From: Candidatus Aminicenantota bacterium
GTDB lineage: Bacteria > Acidobacteriota > Aminicenantia > Aminicenantales > Saccharicenantaceae
DNA length: 64,000 nucleotides
Direction of reading: 5' to 3'
Assembly (NCBI GenBank): GCA_026393975.1
Contig: JAPKZD010000018.1
Location: forward strand, 1 to 64,000
This document shows, piece after piece, positions 25,092 through 33,409 of the stretch. The first letter of the stretch is position 1; every line of letters starts with the position of its first letter. The position numbers and the translations under genes were made by a program. The notes under the pieces are model-generated. The model made no database searches. It saw only the letters and a list, made by a program, of their open reading frames with translations, and had not been told where the DNA came from.

Positions 25092-25574
25092 ATGATCGGC
25101 ATCCTCTCCGATTCCCACGACAACCTGACCCGGGTCCGGGAGGCCATCCGCCTGTTCAACGACGCCGGCTGCGACCTGGTCATCCACGCCGGCGATTTCG
25201 TCGCCCCCTTCACGGTCGATGAGCTCCGCAACCTCCGGGCCCCGGTCAAGGCGGTCTTCGGCAACTGCGACGGCGAGAGGGCCGGCCTGGCCAAGGCCTT
25301 CGAGGGGCTGGGCGAGATCCGGGAGGCGCCCCTGAAATTCTCTCACGCCGGTCTCCGTTTCTTCGTTTGCCATCTCGACGCCCACGTCGGCCGGCAGGTC
25401 GCGTCGAAATCCTTCGACGTCATTGTCTTCGGACACACCCACAAGCCCCTGGCCGAGCGCCGGGACGGGGTCCTTCTCGTCAACCCCGGAGAGGCGGGCG
25501 GCTGGCTCCGGGGCAAAAGCACGGTCGCCCTCCTCGACCCGGCCGCCCGGACCGCCGAAATCATAACCCTCTAG
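25092..25574 (+). CDS. YfcE/MJ0936-type phosphodiesterase
   Basis: A 160-residue calcineurin-like phosphoesterase. Metal-binding motifs are in the usual order: ILSDSHDN, VIHAGDF, VFGNCDGE, VCHLDAHVG (where homologues have GHxH) and FGHTHKPL. Enzymes of this family hydrolyse small phosphodiesters; natural substrates are unclear. The ATG at 25092 starts directly on MIGILSDSHDN; an ATG eight codons earlier overlaps a TATAAT (25064-25069). No clear -35 accompanies that box. It stands alone on the plus strand. Confidence 0.9.
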   Translation: MIGILSDSHDNLTRVREAIRLFNDAGCDLVIHAGDFVAPFTVDELRNLRAPVKAVFGNCDGERAGLAKAFEGLGEIREAPLKFSHAGLRFFVCHLDAHVGRQVASKSFDVIVFGHTHKPLAERRDGVLLVNPGEAGGWLRGKSTVALLDPAARTAEIITL

Positions 25575-25583
25575 AGGTTCGCC

Positions 25584-25718
25584 ATGGCCCACCCCGTCAA
25601 CCGCCGCCAAAAGCCCGCCTGGCAGAAGGTCCCCCGACCCCTTGCCCCGCGCCCCCAAGCGGGCTTCCAAAAGCGCTCCCCCGGCCGCAAAATTTCCCCT
25701 CCCTCAAGGCCGAAATAG
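25584..25718 (+). CDS. Possible 44-residue basic, Pro-rich small ORF
   Basis: An ATG nine bases after the phosphodiesterase stop has GAGG six bases upstream and opens a 44-codon frame. The product is very basic and Pro-rich (MAHPVNRRQKPAWQKV at the N-terminus), with no known domain. The same GC-rich DNA could give such a frame by chance, so this is a candidate only. Confidence 0.25.
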   Translation: MAHPVNRRQKPAWQKVPRPLAPRPQAGFQKRSPGRKISPPSRPK

Positions 25719-25775
25719 GGCTTTTTCCCAGAAAATAAAAGCCTGGGGGCCTGCCGGCAGGAATCCACCGTTTAT

Positions 25776-25985
25776 CGCTCGGGTGTTCCCTCCGTCGGCC
25801 GCTGAGGGTCCTCGGGGGTCGTCTCCGTACGCCGCGGTGATTCTTCACGCCTTCCCGGCACGGATCCGATGGGAGGAGTCCGCGTATCCGTCCCGGGAAG
25901 GCTAAATCACCGCTTTATGCTTCCTCCGACGACACCCCTCAGCCCCTGTTTCCGCGGCCTCTTCGGGAACACCCCTGCGCGGCGG
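25776..25985 (+). repeat. Composite intergenic element, hairpin-less copy
   Basis: Two blocks here, 25776-25878 and 25923-25980, match in order the minus strand of 48674-48777 and 48426-48485. Shared words include CTCGGGGGTCGTCTCCGT, GTGATTCTTCACGCC, GGATCCGATGGGAGGAG and CGACACCCCTCAGCCCC. Between the blocks this copy has about 45 bases, while the 48-kb copy has two hairpin elements. No credible coding frame was found. Confidence 0.7.
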
Positions 25986-26253
25986 ATTCCTACCCGGCTT
26001 CCCCCTCCGTTGTCATTCCAGAGAAACTCGTCCCTATTCCCCAATAAAACTGGGCCGAAGGGGGTCATCAGAGAGAGCATAAGCGGTGATTTAGTCGGTC
26101 AGAAGCCGGACGAGGGCAGTTTCAGGGGAAACCGCCAAAACGTGTTTGAGCTCGGCGTAGCGCACGCCGAGCGAGTTGTTTTGGCGCCGAGTCCGGCGCA
26201 CTGACCGGCGTGAAAAATCACCGCAGCGAACGAAGATGACCCCCGAGGCCCTC
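25804..26253. repeat. Large imperfect inverted repeat with internal hairpin
   Basis: Arms at 25804-25851 and 26207-26253 are imperfect reverse complements over about 48 bases. Inside, 25904-25921 pairs with 26083-26097 (around TAAATCACCGCTT). A strong hairpin lies at 26133-26186, starting CGCCAAAAC and ending GTTTTGGCG, with the inner stem GCTCGGCGT/ACGCCGAGC type. The layout looks like a non-autonomous mobile element or a nested relic. Together with the composite element this accounts for much of the 645-base stretch between the small ORF and the next gene; I see nothing else there except the promoter at its right end. Confidence 0.65.
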
Positions 26254-26257
26254 TATA

Positions 26258-26286
26258 TTGATTTAAAACCCTTGGTGGGCTATACT
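26258..26286 (+). promoter_or_regulatory. Predicted promoter of the 26.4-29.6 kb operon
   Basis: TTGATT (26258-26263), 17 bases, TATACT (26281-26286), about 78 bases before the GTG start at 26364. The -35 starts five bases after the right arm of the inverted-repeat element, so the element abuts the promoter. Confidence 0.6.
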
Positions 26287-26363
26287 TATCCTTCTTTTCG
26301 GACAACTGAAGATTCGGAATTAGCGGACGGAGAAGTTTTTATAAAAAGAAAGGAGAACGCATC

Positions 26364-27668
26364 GTGAAAAAGGTCATCATCATGGGCGCCGCCGGGCGCG
26401 ACTTCCACAACTTCAACACCTATTTCCGGGACAACAAGGACTACCGGGTGGTCGCCTTCACGGCGACGCAGATCCCCGATATCGAGGGGCGCAAGTACCC
26501 CGCCGAGCTGGCCGGGAAGCTCTATCCCAAGGGCATCCCGATCCACGCCGAGGCGGAGCTCGACGACCTCATCGCCGCCCACAAGGTCGACGACGTCCAC
26601 CTTGCTTACAGCGACCTCCCCCACGAGTACGTCATGCACAAGGCCTCCCAGGTCCAAGCCGCCGGGGCCAACTTCGTCCTGCTCGGCCCCAACGACACGA
26701 TGATCAAGAGCCGCAAGCCCGTCGTCTCCGTTTGCGCCGTCCGCACCGGTTCGGGCAAGAGCCAGACCAGCCGCAGGGTGGCCGAGATCCTCCAGAAGAA
26801 GGGCCGCAAGGTCGCCGCCATCCGCCATCCCATGCCCTACGGCGACCTGGTCAAGCAGAAGGTCCAGCGCTTCGCCGACTACGCCGACCTCGTCAAGCAC
26901 GAGTGCACGATCGAAGAGCGCGAGGAGTACGAGCCCCATATCGACAAGGGCATCATCGTCTACGCCGGCGTCGACTACGGGGCCATCCTCCGCCAGGCCG
27001 AGAAAGAGGCCGACGTCATCCTCTGGGACGGCGGCAACAACGACTTCCCCTTCTACAAGTCCGACCTCGAGATCGTCGTCGCCGACCCCCACCGGGCCGG
27101 GCACGAGCTCTCCTTCTATCCCGGCGAAACTAATTTCCGCCGGGCCCAGGTCATCGTCATCAACAAGATGGACACGGCCACGCAGGAAGGCATCGACCTC
27201 GTCCTGGCCAACGCCAAGAAGGTCAACCCCAAGGCGACGATCATCCGGGCCAACTCGCCCACCATCGTCAAGGACGGCGGCCGGATCACCGGCAAGCGCG
27301 TCCTCGTCATCGAGGACGGCCCGACCTTGACCCACGGCGGGATGAAGTACGGCGCCGGCATCGTCGCCGCCAAGAAGTACGGCGCGGCCGAGATCATCGA
27401 CCCCCGCCCCTTCGCCGTCGGCACGATCAAGAAGACCTTCGAAAAATACAACCACCTCGACAACGTCCTGCCGGCCATGGGCTACGGTGAGAAGCAGACC
27501 CGCGAGCTGGCCCAGACGATCGAGGCCATCGACTGCGACCTCGTCGTCAGCGCGACGCCGATCGACATCACCCGGGTCATCAAGGTCAACAAGCCCATCC
27601 TCCGCGTCGGCTACGAGCTCGAGGAGATCGGCACGCCCACGCTCAAGGACGTACTCAAGAAGTTCTGA
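26364..27668 (+). CDS. Cyclic 2,3-diphosphoglycerate synthetase family protein
   Basis: A 434-residue protein resembling cPGS of thermophilic methanogens, which makes cyclic 2,3-diphosphoglycerate from 2,3-bisphosphoglycerate and ATP. An N-terminal Rossmann-like part (KKVIIMGAAGRDFHNFNTYF) is followed by a P-loop near residues 128-133 (RTGSGKSQTSR) and the family block GPTLTHGGMKYGAGIVAAKKYGA. The start is GTG with AGGAG eight bases before it. It sits seven bases from carbamate kinase, so in this setting the real substrate may relate to carbamoyl-phosphate metabolism. Family assignment is good, function uncertain. Confidence 0.85.
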   Translation: MKKVIIMGAAGRDFHNFNTYFRDNKDYRVVAFTATQIPDIEGRKYPAELAGKLYPKGIPIHAEAELDDLIAAHKVDDVHLAYSDLPHEYVMHKASQVQAAGANFVLLGPNDTMIKSRKPVVSVCAVRTGSGKSQTSRRVAEILQKKGRKVAAIRHPMPYGDLVKQKVQRFADYADLVKHECTIEEREEYEPHIDKGIIVYAGVDYGAILRQAEKEADVILWDGGNNDFPFYKSDLEIVVADPHRAGHELSFYPGETNFRRAQVIVINKMDTATQEGIDLVLANAKKVNPKATIIRANSPTIVKDGGRITGKRVLVIEDGPTLTHGGMKYGAGIVAAKKYGAAEIIDPRPFAVGTIKKTFEKYNHLDNVLPAMGYGEKQTRELAQTIEAIDCDLVVSATPIDITRVIKVNKPILRVGYELEEIGTPTLKDVLKKF

Positions 27669-27674
27669 GGATCG

Positions 27675-28640
27675 ATGAGACCGAAGATCGCCCTCGTCGC
27701 CTTCGGCGGCAACGCCATGCTCCCCGACGACCAGAGGGGTCTGCAGGCCGAGCAGATGCGGAACGCCCAAAAGGCGGCCGAGCTCATGGTCTCCATCGTC
27801 CGCAAGGGCTACGAGCTCATCATCGTCCACGGCAACGGGCCCCAGGTCGGCAACCTGCTCATTCAGATGGAGGAGGCGGCCAACAAGATCCCGCCCTATT
27901 CGCTCGACGTCTGCGACGCCATGACCGAGGGCAGCATGGGCTTCATGCTGGAGAGGGCGATCATCAACGAACTCCGCCGGCACTCGATCGACAAGGAGGT
28001 CGCCTCCCTCATCACCCAGGTCGTCGTCGACAAGAACGACCCGGCCTTCGGGAAGCCGACCAAACCCGTCGGGCCTTTCTACTCGAAGTACCGGGCCCAG
28101 ATGCTCGCCCGGGAGAAGAAGTGGACGATGGTCGAGGACTCCGGCCGCGGCTACCGCAAGGTCGTCGCCTCGCCCAAGCCCATCGACGTCGTCCCCAACG
28201 GCATTATCCGCGAGCTCGTCGAAGCCGGCCGGATCGTCATCGCGGCCGGCGGCGGCGGCATCCCGGTCATTATCAACGGCAACGGCCTCTTCGAGGGCGT
28301 CGAGGCCGTCATCGACAAGGACTACGCCGCGAGCCTGCTCGCCCGCGAGGTCAAGGTCGACCTGTTTGTCATCCTGACCGCCATCGAGCGCGTCTTTATC
28401 AATTTCGGAAAGCCCGATCAGGCGGAGGTCTCGGTCCTGACCGTGGACGAGGCCAAGAAGCACCTGGCGGACGGCCAATTCCCGCCGGGGTCGATGGGGC
28501 CCAAGATCCGGGCCGCCGTCGAGTACATCGAGGCCGGCGGCCGGGAAGTCCTCATCACCAAGGACTCCCATCTCAAGGCCGCCATGCTCAACCGCTCGGG
28601 GACCCGGATCATCGCTTCACGCGAGGAGGAGCCGCAATGA
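27675..28640 (+). CDS. arcC: Carbamate kinase
   Basis: Carbamate kinase makes ATP from carbamoyl phosphate and ADP. The 321-residue amino-acid-kinase fold protein has GGNAMLPDDQRG near the N-terminus, VHGNGPQVGNLLIQ, the long DPAFGKPTKPVGPFYS segment, and the C-terminal LTVDEAKKHLADGQFPPGSMGPKI, all characteristic. It overlaps the ornithine carbamoyltransferase gene by four bases (ATGA). The pair is suited to citrulline fermentation; no arginine deiminase is present here. Confidence 0.95.
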   Translation: MRPKIALVAFGGNAMLPDDQRGLQAEQMRNAQKAAELMVSIVRKGYELIIVHGNGPQVGNLLIQMEEAANKIPPYSLDVCDAMTEGSMGFMLERAIINELRRHSIDKEVASLITQVVVDKNDPAFGKPTKPVGPFYSKYRAQMLAREKKWTMVEDSGRGYRKVVASPKPIDVVPNGIIRELVEAGRIVIAAGGGGIPVIINGNGLFEGVEAVIDKDYAASLLAREVKVDLFVILTAIERVFINFGKPDQAEVSVLTVDEAKKHLADGQFPPGSMGPKIRAAVEYIEAGGREVLITKDSHLKAAMLNRSGTRIIASREEEPQ

Positions 28641-29560
28641 AGAAAGATTTCCTGTCGATACGCGACTTGAGCATCTACGAATTCAGCCAGCTGCTCGACC
28701 GCGCGGCGGAGGTCAAGAAGCACCCGCGCAAGTATTACCGGGCGCTCGAACACCGGATCCTGGCCATGATCTTCCAGAAGCCCTCCTTGAGGACGCGCAT
28801 GACCTTCGAAGCGGGCATGCTCCAGCTCGGCGGCGAGGCCATCTACCTCGCCCCCTCGGACATCCAGATGGGCAGTCGTGAGGGCGCCTACGACATCGGC
28901 AAGAACCTCGAGCGCTGGGTCGACGGGATCATGCTCCGGACGTTCGGGCACCAGATCGCCGTCGACCTCGCCGCCAGCACGAAGATCCCGGTCATCAACG
29001 CCTTGACCGATCTCTCCCACCCCTGCCAGGCGATGGCCGATTTCCAGACCCTGCGCGAGCACAAAGGCTCCCTGGCCAATCTCAAGCTGGCCTATGTCGG
29101 CGACGGCAACAACGTCTGCCACAGCCTGATGCTGGCCGCCGCTCGGGGCGCGACAAAGATGGCCGTAGGGACGCCCGCCGGTTACGAGCCGAAGCCCGAA
29201 ATGGTCCAGGCAGCCCGGGAGGACGGCAAGGACACCGGCTTCGCCCTGACCCTGACGAACTCGGCCGAAGAGGCCGCGAGCGGGGCCGACGCCGTCTACA
29301 CCGACGTCTGGGCATCCATGGGCCAGGAAGCGGAAAAGGAGAAACGGGCCCGCATCTTCGCCCCGTACCAGGTCAACGCCCGCCTCATGTCCCACGCCAA
29401 GGACGGGGCTCTCTTCATGCACTGCTTGCCGGCCCACCGCGGCGACGAGGTCACCGACGAAGTTATCGACGCGCCGAGCTCCGTCGTGTACGACCAGGCC
29501 GAAAACCGGCTCCACGCCCAAAAGGCCATCCTCCTCGCGCTGATGGGGAAAAAAGACTGA
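28637..29560 (+). CDS. Ornithine carbamoyltransferase (probably catabolic)
   Basis: A 307-residue OTCase. The carbamoyl-phosphate motif is FQKPSLRTR, and DLSHPCQAMADFQTL, the ornithine loop TDVWASMGQE and MHCLPAHRGDEV are intact. The ATGA overlap with carbamate kinase suggests the catabolic direction (citrulline phosphorolysis, then ATP formation), although the same fold serves arginine synthesis, so arcB versus argF is undecided. The knot-associated motifs of acetylornithine transcarbamylase were not seen. Confidence 0.92.
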   Translation: MKKDFLSIRDLSIYEFSQLLDRAAEVKKHPRKYYRALEHRILAMIFQKPSLRTRMTFEAGMLQLGGEAIYLAPSDIQMGSREGAYDIGKNLERWVDGIMLRTFGHQIAVDLAASTKIPVINALTDLSHPCQAMADFQTLREHKGSLANLKLAYVGDGNNVCHSLMLAAARGATKMAVGTPAGYEPKPEMVQAAREDGKDTGFALTLTNSAEEAASGADAVYTDVWASMGQEAEKEKRARIFAPYQVNARLMSHAKDGALFMHCLPAHRGDEVTDEVIDAPSSVVYDQAENRLHAQKAILLALMGKKD

Positions 29561-29562
29561 AC

Positions 29563-31611
29563 ATGAACAGCGAAATGACCACCCTCACTACGGTGTCCAC
29601 CGAGGACATCGCCCTCGTCGAGCGGGAGCTCGAACGGACGCCCCAGCCCCAGTCGACACACGCGCTCGCCGGAAAGTTGGCCTTCGAGAAGACGGCTACG
29701 GAGCGGACGCAGGACGTCAAGAAGTACGACCCTTACGCCCACTACGAGGTGGGCGACTTCATCGAAAAGGACTACAACGAGCCCCTGGCCGTGGGCAGCA
29801 AGGCCGTCGAGCACTTCGAGGGCCGGATCATCCTGAAGGTCGTCGCCAAGACTTATTCCAAGCATTTCAACTGCGAGATGCTCGAACTCGACTACCCGGG
29901 CGGCGGCGTCTTCCGGAAATACATCGATTACATGAAAAAGACCAGGACCCAGGTTTTGCTCCCCGCGAGTCTCGAAGGCCGGAACCAGGCCGTCGAGATC
30001 ATGGCCAAAGGCGACGACCCGCGGCTGACCGAGCTGCCCATGACCGAGCGCGACCTCAAGACGCTCGAGAAGAACCTCCGCACCGTCCTGGCCAAGAACC
30101 CCAAAGTTTTCAGTTGGAACGGACTCTGGCAGCTCTCAGCCAAGCGCGTGGACATTCTTCCCGAGAAGGTCCATGAGATCGAAAACGAGTTCGTCGAGAC
30201 CCGGCGCTCGGCCGCGACGGAAGACCTTGTCAAGAAATATTTCGGCCTGGAGGCGTCGAGCGACCTCTTCGACCTCACCTGCCTGAGCCTTTCCGCCCTC
30301 CTCGAGAAGAAATACAAGAAAGACTTTATCCTCCTGGCCGAATCCGGCTGGGGAAAGTGGCATCTCAAATCGATCCTCAACTCCCTGCCCGAGAACCTCC
30401 CCCTGGCGGCCCCGATGGCCAAGGTCCCCGAGCTCGAGGAGGTCGAGAAGCCCGAGATGAGCATCGTCCAGGCCTTCCCGATCAAGATCTACCTCACCTG
30501 GCGCGAGATCCTTTCGGGCGGGCTCAAGGTCCCCCGCAGCTTGAACAAGGAGCTCTCCCACGCCCGGGAATACACGTTCACGGATCCCGAGGAGGGGAAG
30601 TCCTACCCGCTCTATTACTTCCCGAACCAGAACTTCTTCCTGGGGCTCCAGGATTTCTACGCCCAGTACAACGTCCCCCAGGGGACAAGCCTGACCCTCG
30701 AAAAAACCGGTCCCAACGCCTTCAAGTTCTGGATCAAGAAATCGAAGAAGAAGATGTCCGTCGCCCGCCTGGCCTACGACGCCGAAAAGGACGAGTTCCG
30801 CGACGCGGGCGAGGAGGTCTACACCTACGCCGAGCCCAACAAGATCATCTACATCGAGCGCGAGACGCTGGCAAGGATCCTGCCGTTCGTCGCGACACGC
30901 GAGGGCCTCGACCTCAAGGAGCTCGTCGTCCCCATTTTCAAGGACCCCGCCCTGGCCACGTCTGCGCATTCCCTCCATTTCCTGCGGGCCTACCACCTCG
31001 TCGACGTCATCCGCCAAACGAACCAGGAGGATGTGGAATTCACGCTCCTGAACTCTCCGGAATTCGTCAAATCCGATAAGAAAAAGGGCGTTTTCACGTA
31101 TCACGAGCCCTACGTCCCGAAAGAGGAAGCGCCGCTCGAGGCCGCCTTCCCCGAAACCTACGCCGAGCCCGAGGTCGAAGCCGTCACCCCCGAGGAAGCG
31201 GCGCTCGAAGCCGTGGCCGAAGAGCTGCGGGGAGCCCAGGCCCCCGTGGTAGAGGTCCCCAGGGAACGCCCGAAGGCGCCCGCTCCCCCCCCCGACCCCG
31301 ACGCCCCCCAGAAGAAAGCAAAGGTCTTCAAGAAAAAGAAGCTTATATCCGAGGGCGAGAAGGGCCAGGGCCCGAAGAAAAGCGAACGCCGGGTCATCGA
31401 AGAGAAGATCGTCGAGGAAGAATCGGTCCAGGAAGCCCTGGCCGCCGTCAAGGAAAAAGTGGAAGAGGGCCTCGAACAGCGGGCCAAGGAAAAGAAAGAG
31501 GAGTTCAAGCCGGTCCCGAAAGAGCAGCCCAAGTTCGGCATCTTCGGCGACCTGCTCAAGACCGCCCTCAAGAAAAAGGACGACAAAAAGCCCGAAGACG
31601 AGACGAAGTAG
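29563..31611 (+). CDS. Large uncharacterised cytoplasmic protein with charged C-terminal tail
   Basis: I do not recognise this 682-residue protein. There is no signal peptide or membrane helix. Residues 1-130 include YEVGDFIEKDYN, vaguely like CarD/Tudor-type openings; residues 130-290 are helical and could contain winged-helix-like units; residues 300-500 are mixed alpha/beta. From about 540 it becomes low-complexity, rich in Glu, Pro and Lys, with a KKAKVFKKKKL cluster, ending in a short FGIFGDLLKTALKKK helix. It starts two bases after the OTCase stop, so it belongs to the same operon. ATGs at 29563 and 29575 are both possible starts. Confidence 0.8.
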   Translation: MNSEMTTLTTVSTEDIALVERELERTPQPQSTHALAGKLAFEKTATERTQDVKKYDPYAHYEVGDFIEKDYNEPLAVGSKAVEHFEGRIILKVVAKTYSKHFNCEMLELDYPGGGVFRKYIDYMKKTRTQVLLPASLEGRNQAVEIMAKGDDPRLTELPMTERDLKTLEKNLRTVLAKNPKVFSWNGLWQLSAKRVDILPEKVHEIENEFVETRRSAATEDLVKKYFGLEASSDLFDLTCLSLSALLEKKYKKDFILLAESGWGKWHLKSILNSLPENLPLAAPMAKVPELEEVEKPEMSIVQAFPIKIYLTWREILSGGLKVPRSLNKELSHAREYTFTDPEEGKSYPLYYFPNQNFFLGLQDFYAQYNVPQGTSLTLEKTGPNAFKFWIKKSKKKMSVARLAYDAEKDEFRDAGEEVYTYAEPNKIIYIERETLARILPFVATREGLDLKELVVPIFKDPALATSAHSLHFLRAYHLVDVIRQTNQEDVEFTLLNSPEFVKSDKKKGVFTYHEPYVPKEEAPLEAAFPETYAEPEVEAVTPEEAALEAVAEELRGAQAPVVEVPRERPKAPAPPPDPDAPQKKAKVFKKKKLISEGEKGQGPKKSERRVIEEKIVEEESVQEALAAVKEKVEEGLEQRAKEKKEEFKPVPKEQPKFGIFGDLLKTALKKKDDKKPEDETK

Positions 31612-31633
31612 GCTTTCCCCCGGGTCCGCGGTC

Positions 31634-32467
31634 CTATTGCTTGACCAGTTCGACCCGGCGGTTCTTGGCCCGGCCCTCCTCGGTGTCGTTGGCGGCGACT
31701 GGGGCAAATTGACCGCACCCGTAGGATCTAAGGCGGGCAGTGGCGATGCCGTGGTCGCGGACGAGCGCCTGGAGAACGGCCTCGGCCCGGTCCTGGGAGA
31801 GCTTGATGTTGCTGTCGACGCCGCCCACGTTGTCCGTGTGGCCCACCACATAGAGCTTGAGGCCCGGGTCGGCCGTCAGGAGCTTGGCGATCTCCCCGAT
31901 GGCCTGCGCCGACTCGGGTTTGATGGTGGACTTCCCGGTGTCGAAATTGATGCCGTAGACCGCCACGTGGCCGGTGGCCTGGATGTCGTTGCCCAAGCCC
32001 GCCGCGTCCGCCACGATGTGCTGCTCCATCTCTTTCTTCTCGACGATCCGCAGCCAGATCTTCCCGTTCCCCTTCTCGATCTGCACCCACGTTTCCTGGC
32101 CGTCCTTGACGATCTTCCCGTTCACCCACCTCTGCGGGTCGCTCTGCAGGATCGTACCCCCAACCTTCCGGATGGCGTTTTCATAGTTCCGGACGACGGC
32201 GAGGCCGCTCGGTTCGGTGGTCCCTTGTCCGGTGAAAGAATAGGCGATGAAGGTGAATTTGCCTTCGACCGGAGTCTTTGGGCCCTTCGTCGCGAAGAAT
32301 TCGTAGACCCCGAAATCCTCGACCTTGCAGTCTGCGATGCGGTACTCCGGCATGCGCGTGGGGAACAGCGGGTGGTCCTTGCAGTCTTTGAAGTCCGGTT
32401 GCGCGAAGATGCCCGTCGCCGGCAAGAATAACAACGCGCTCATCCAAACGATCAATGCCTTTTTCAT
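31634..32467 (-). CDS. OmpA-family outer-membrane/peptidoglycan-binding protein
   Basis: A 277-residue protein with a signal peptide (KKALIVWMSALLFLPATGIFA), a mature N-terminal region of unknown fold that has several cysteines, and a C-terminal OmpA domain: INFDTGKSTIKPES, GHTDNVGGVDSN, LSQDRAEAV, and GRAKNRRVEL, with the peptidoglycan-binding Asp and Arg visible. The ATG at 32467 has GGAG seven bases upstream, better than the ATG two codons earlier. It follows another secreted-protein gene. Confidence 0.9.
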   Translation of the reverse strand: MKKALIVWMSALLFLPATGIFAQPDFKDCKDHPLFPTRMPEYRIADCKVEDFGVYEFFATKGPKTPVEGKFTFIAYSFTGQGTTEPSGLAVVRNYENAIRKVGGTILQSDPQRWVNGKIVKDGQETWVQIEKGNGKIWLRIVEKKEMEQHIVADAAGLGNDIQATGHVAVYGINFDTGKSTIKPESAQAIGEIAKLLTADPGLKLYVVGHTDNVGGVDSNIKLSQDRAEAVLQALVRDHGIATARLRSYGCGQFAPVAANDTEEGRAKNRRVELVKQ

Positions 32468-32522
32468 ATTCATTCTCCTCTCTCTTTCCTTGATACCTTA
32501 CCTGCGCGTCTGCCCCCAGGGC

Positions 32523-33023
32523 TCAGATTTTCGTCAGAGCCTCGCGCATCAGCTTTTCGGCGGCAGTTTTCTGCGCGGCCTCGGTGGCGCCCGGCACCAG
32601 CATGGTGATGATCAGGTACCAGGGGCCCTTGAAGGTGTTGAGCTGGAGCATGCCGTAGCCCGGACTGGAGAAAAACGAGCGGTCGCCGACGCCCGAGGCG
32701 TCAGAGACGGCGATTTTCATCTTTTTCAGTTCCGCCATCATCTTGTCGGCGGTTTCACCGGGCCCGGCCGCCTTGACCAGAATGCTGAACGCGCCGTAGT
32801 CGCCGATCACATATTCGCAGGGGATCCCCACGGCCGGGTTGGCGTTGGCGTTCAGCTTGCCGTCGCCGACGTTCTGGCCGACGGCGGCTTGGATCTGGGC
32901 CTTGGTCAGCAGGGTGCACGCGTCGATTTTCTGGGCGCCCTGGGCGGCGGCCACGCCGGTAAAACAAAATGCTACCGCCAAGACCAACAGAACTGTTCGT
33001 GTCATGCGGATCGGCTGGTTCAT
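32523..33023 (-). CDS. Exported protein of unknown function
   Basis: A 166-residue protein with a clear signal peptide (TRTVLLVLAVAFCFTGVAAA). The mature part begins QKIDACTLLTKAQIQAAVGQNVG, an opening shared with DUF3558-like and similar small secreted proteins. Another conserved-looking block is GVGDRSFFSSPGYGM. GGGAGG lies seven bases before the ATG at 33023, and a strong promoter lies upstream. It is followed by the OmpA-family gene and may be co-transcribed with it. Confidence 0.72.
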   Translation of the reverse strand: MNQPIRMTRTVLLVLAVAFCFTGVAAAQGAQKIDACTLLTKAQIQAAVGQNVGDGKLNANANPAVGIPCEYVIGDYGAFSILVKAAGPGETADKMMAELKKMKIAVSDASGVGDRSFFSSPGYGMLQLNTFKGPWYLIITMLVPGATEAAQKTAAEKLMREALTKI

Positions 33024-33081
33024 TTGCGTCCTCCCAGGAACCGATAGGAATTTATGAATCTCCCCGCCTCGACATGCCGGA

Positions 33082-33111
33082 AGTATATCCTCGGCCCGTT
33101 GGCCCTGTCAA
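33082..33111 (-). promoter_or_regulatory. Predicted sigma70-type promoter for the exported-protein gene
   Basis: Minus-strand TTGACA (33106-33111), 18-base spacer, TATACT (33082-33087); the start of transcription would be about 50 bases before the ATG at 33023. Confidence 0.65.
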
Positions 33112-33173
33112 TCGCCGCGAAACAGCGCCGGACTTTCATAAACGTCCGGGCTATAAGATATTCCGGACGGAGC

Positions 33174-33258
33174 GGCAGGGAGCGGAGTCTTCGGAGCGAC
33201 CGGCAGAAACGCGGCGGAGTAACCCGGAGGAGCGTTTCTGGTAAATATCTGGAACGAG
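33174..33258 (+). repeat. Palindromic intergenic element, copy 1
   Basis: Conserved left box GGGAGCGGAGTCTTCGGAGC, then stem CAGAAACGC (33204-33212) and GCGTTTCTG (33232-33240) around a 19-base loop, then right box GGTAAATATCTGGAACGAG. The boxes recur at 48.5, 48.6 and 52.7 kb. It lies in the 386-base gene-free gap 33024-33409, which also holds the promoter above and the selB-like 3'-end duplicate. Confidence 0.75.
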
Positions 33259-33260
33259 TA

Positions 33261-33336
33261 TTAAAGAATATCCCTAACCGATCCTTTTCTTCGCGTTATC
33301 CCCATGCTATCTAAGAGTTCAAGCGGCGGGATGCTG
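33261..33336 (-). repeat. Duplicate of the 3' end of the SelB-like gene
   Basis: This 76-base block repeats 33410-33485 at an offset of 149 bases. Over 33271-33336 only two bases differ. It encodes the same last 25 residues and a TAA stop (SMGITRRKGSVRDIL then stop); the last four codons before AGG and after it differ at third positions only (CTT/CTG, ATT/ATC, GAT/GAC, GTT/GTC), plus one Leu/Pro change. It has no start and is not itself a gene. Confidence 0.85.
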
Positions 33337-33409
33337 CCCTCACCCTCGTCAAGAGATGAGGATTAGGACTGCATCCCACCCGGAACAAAACAAATACGAC
33401 CGTTGTGAA

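Noticed and set aside
33337-33409. Short gene between the two copies of the selB-like 3' end
   Set aside because: Only 73 bases, with no ribosome binding site or meaningful frame.
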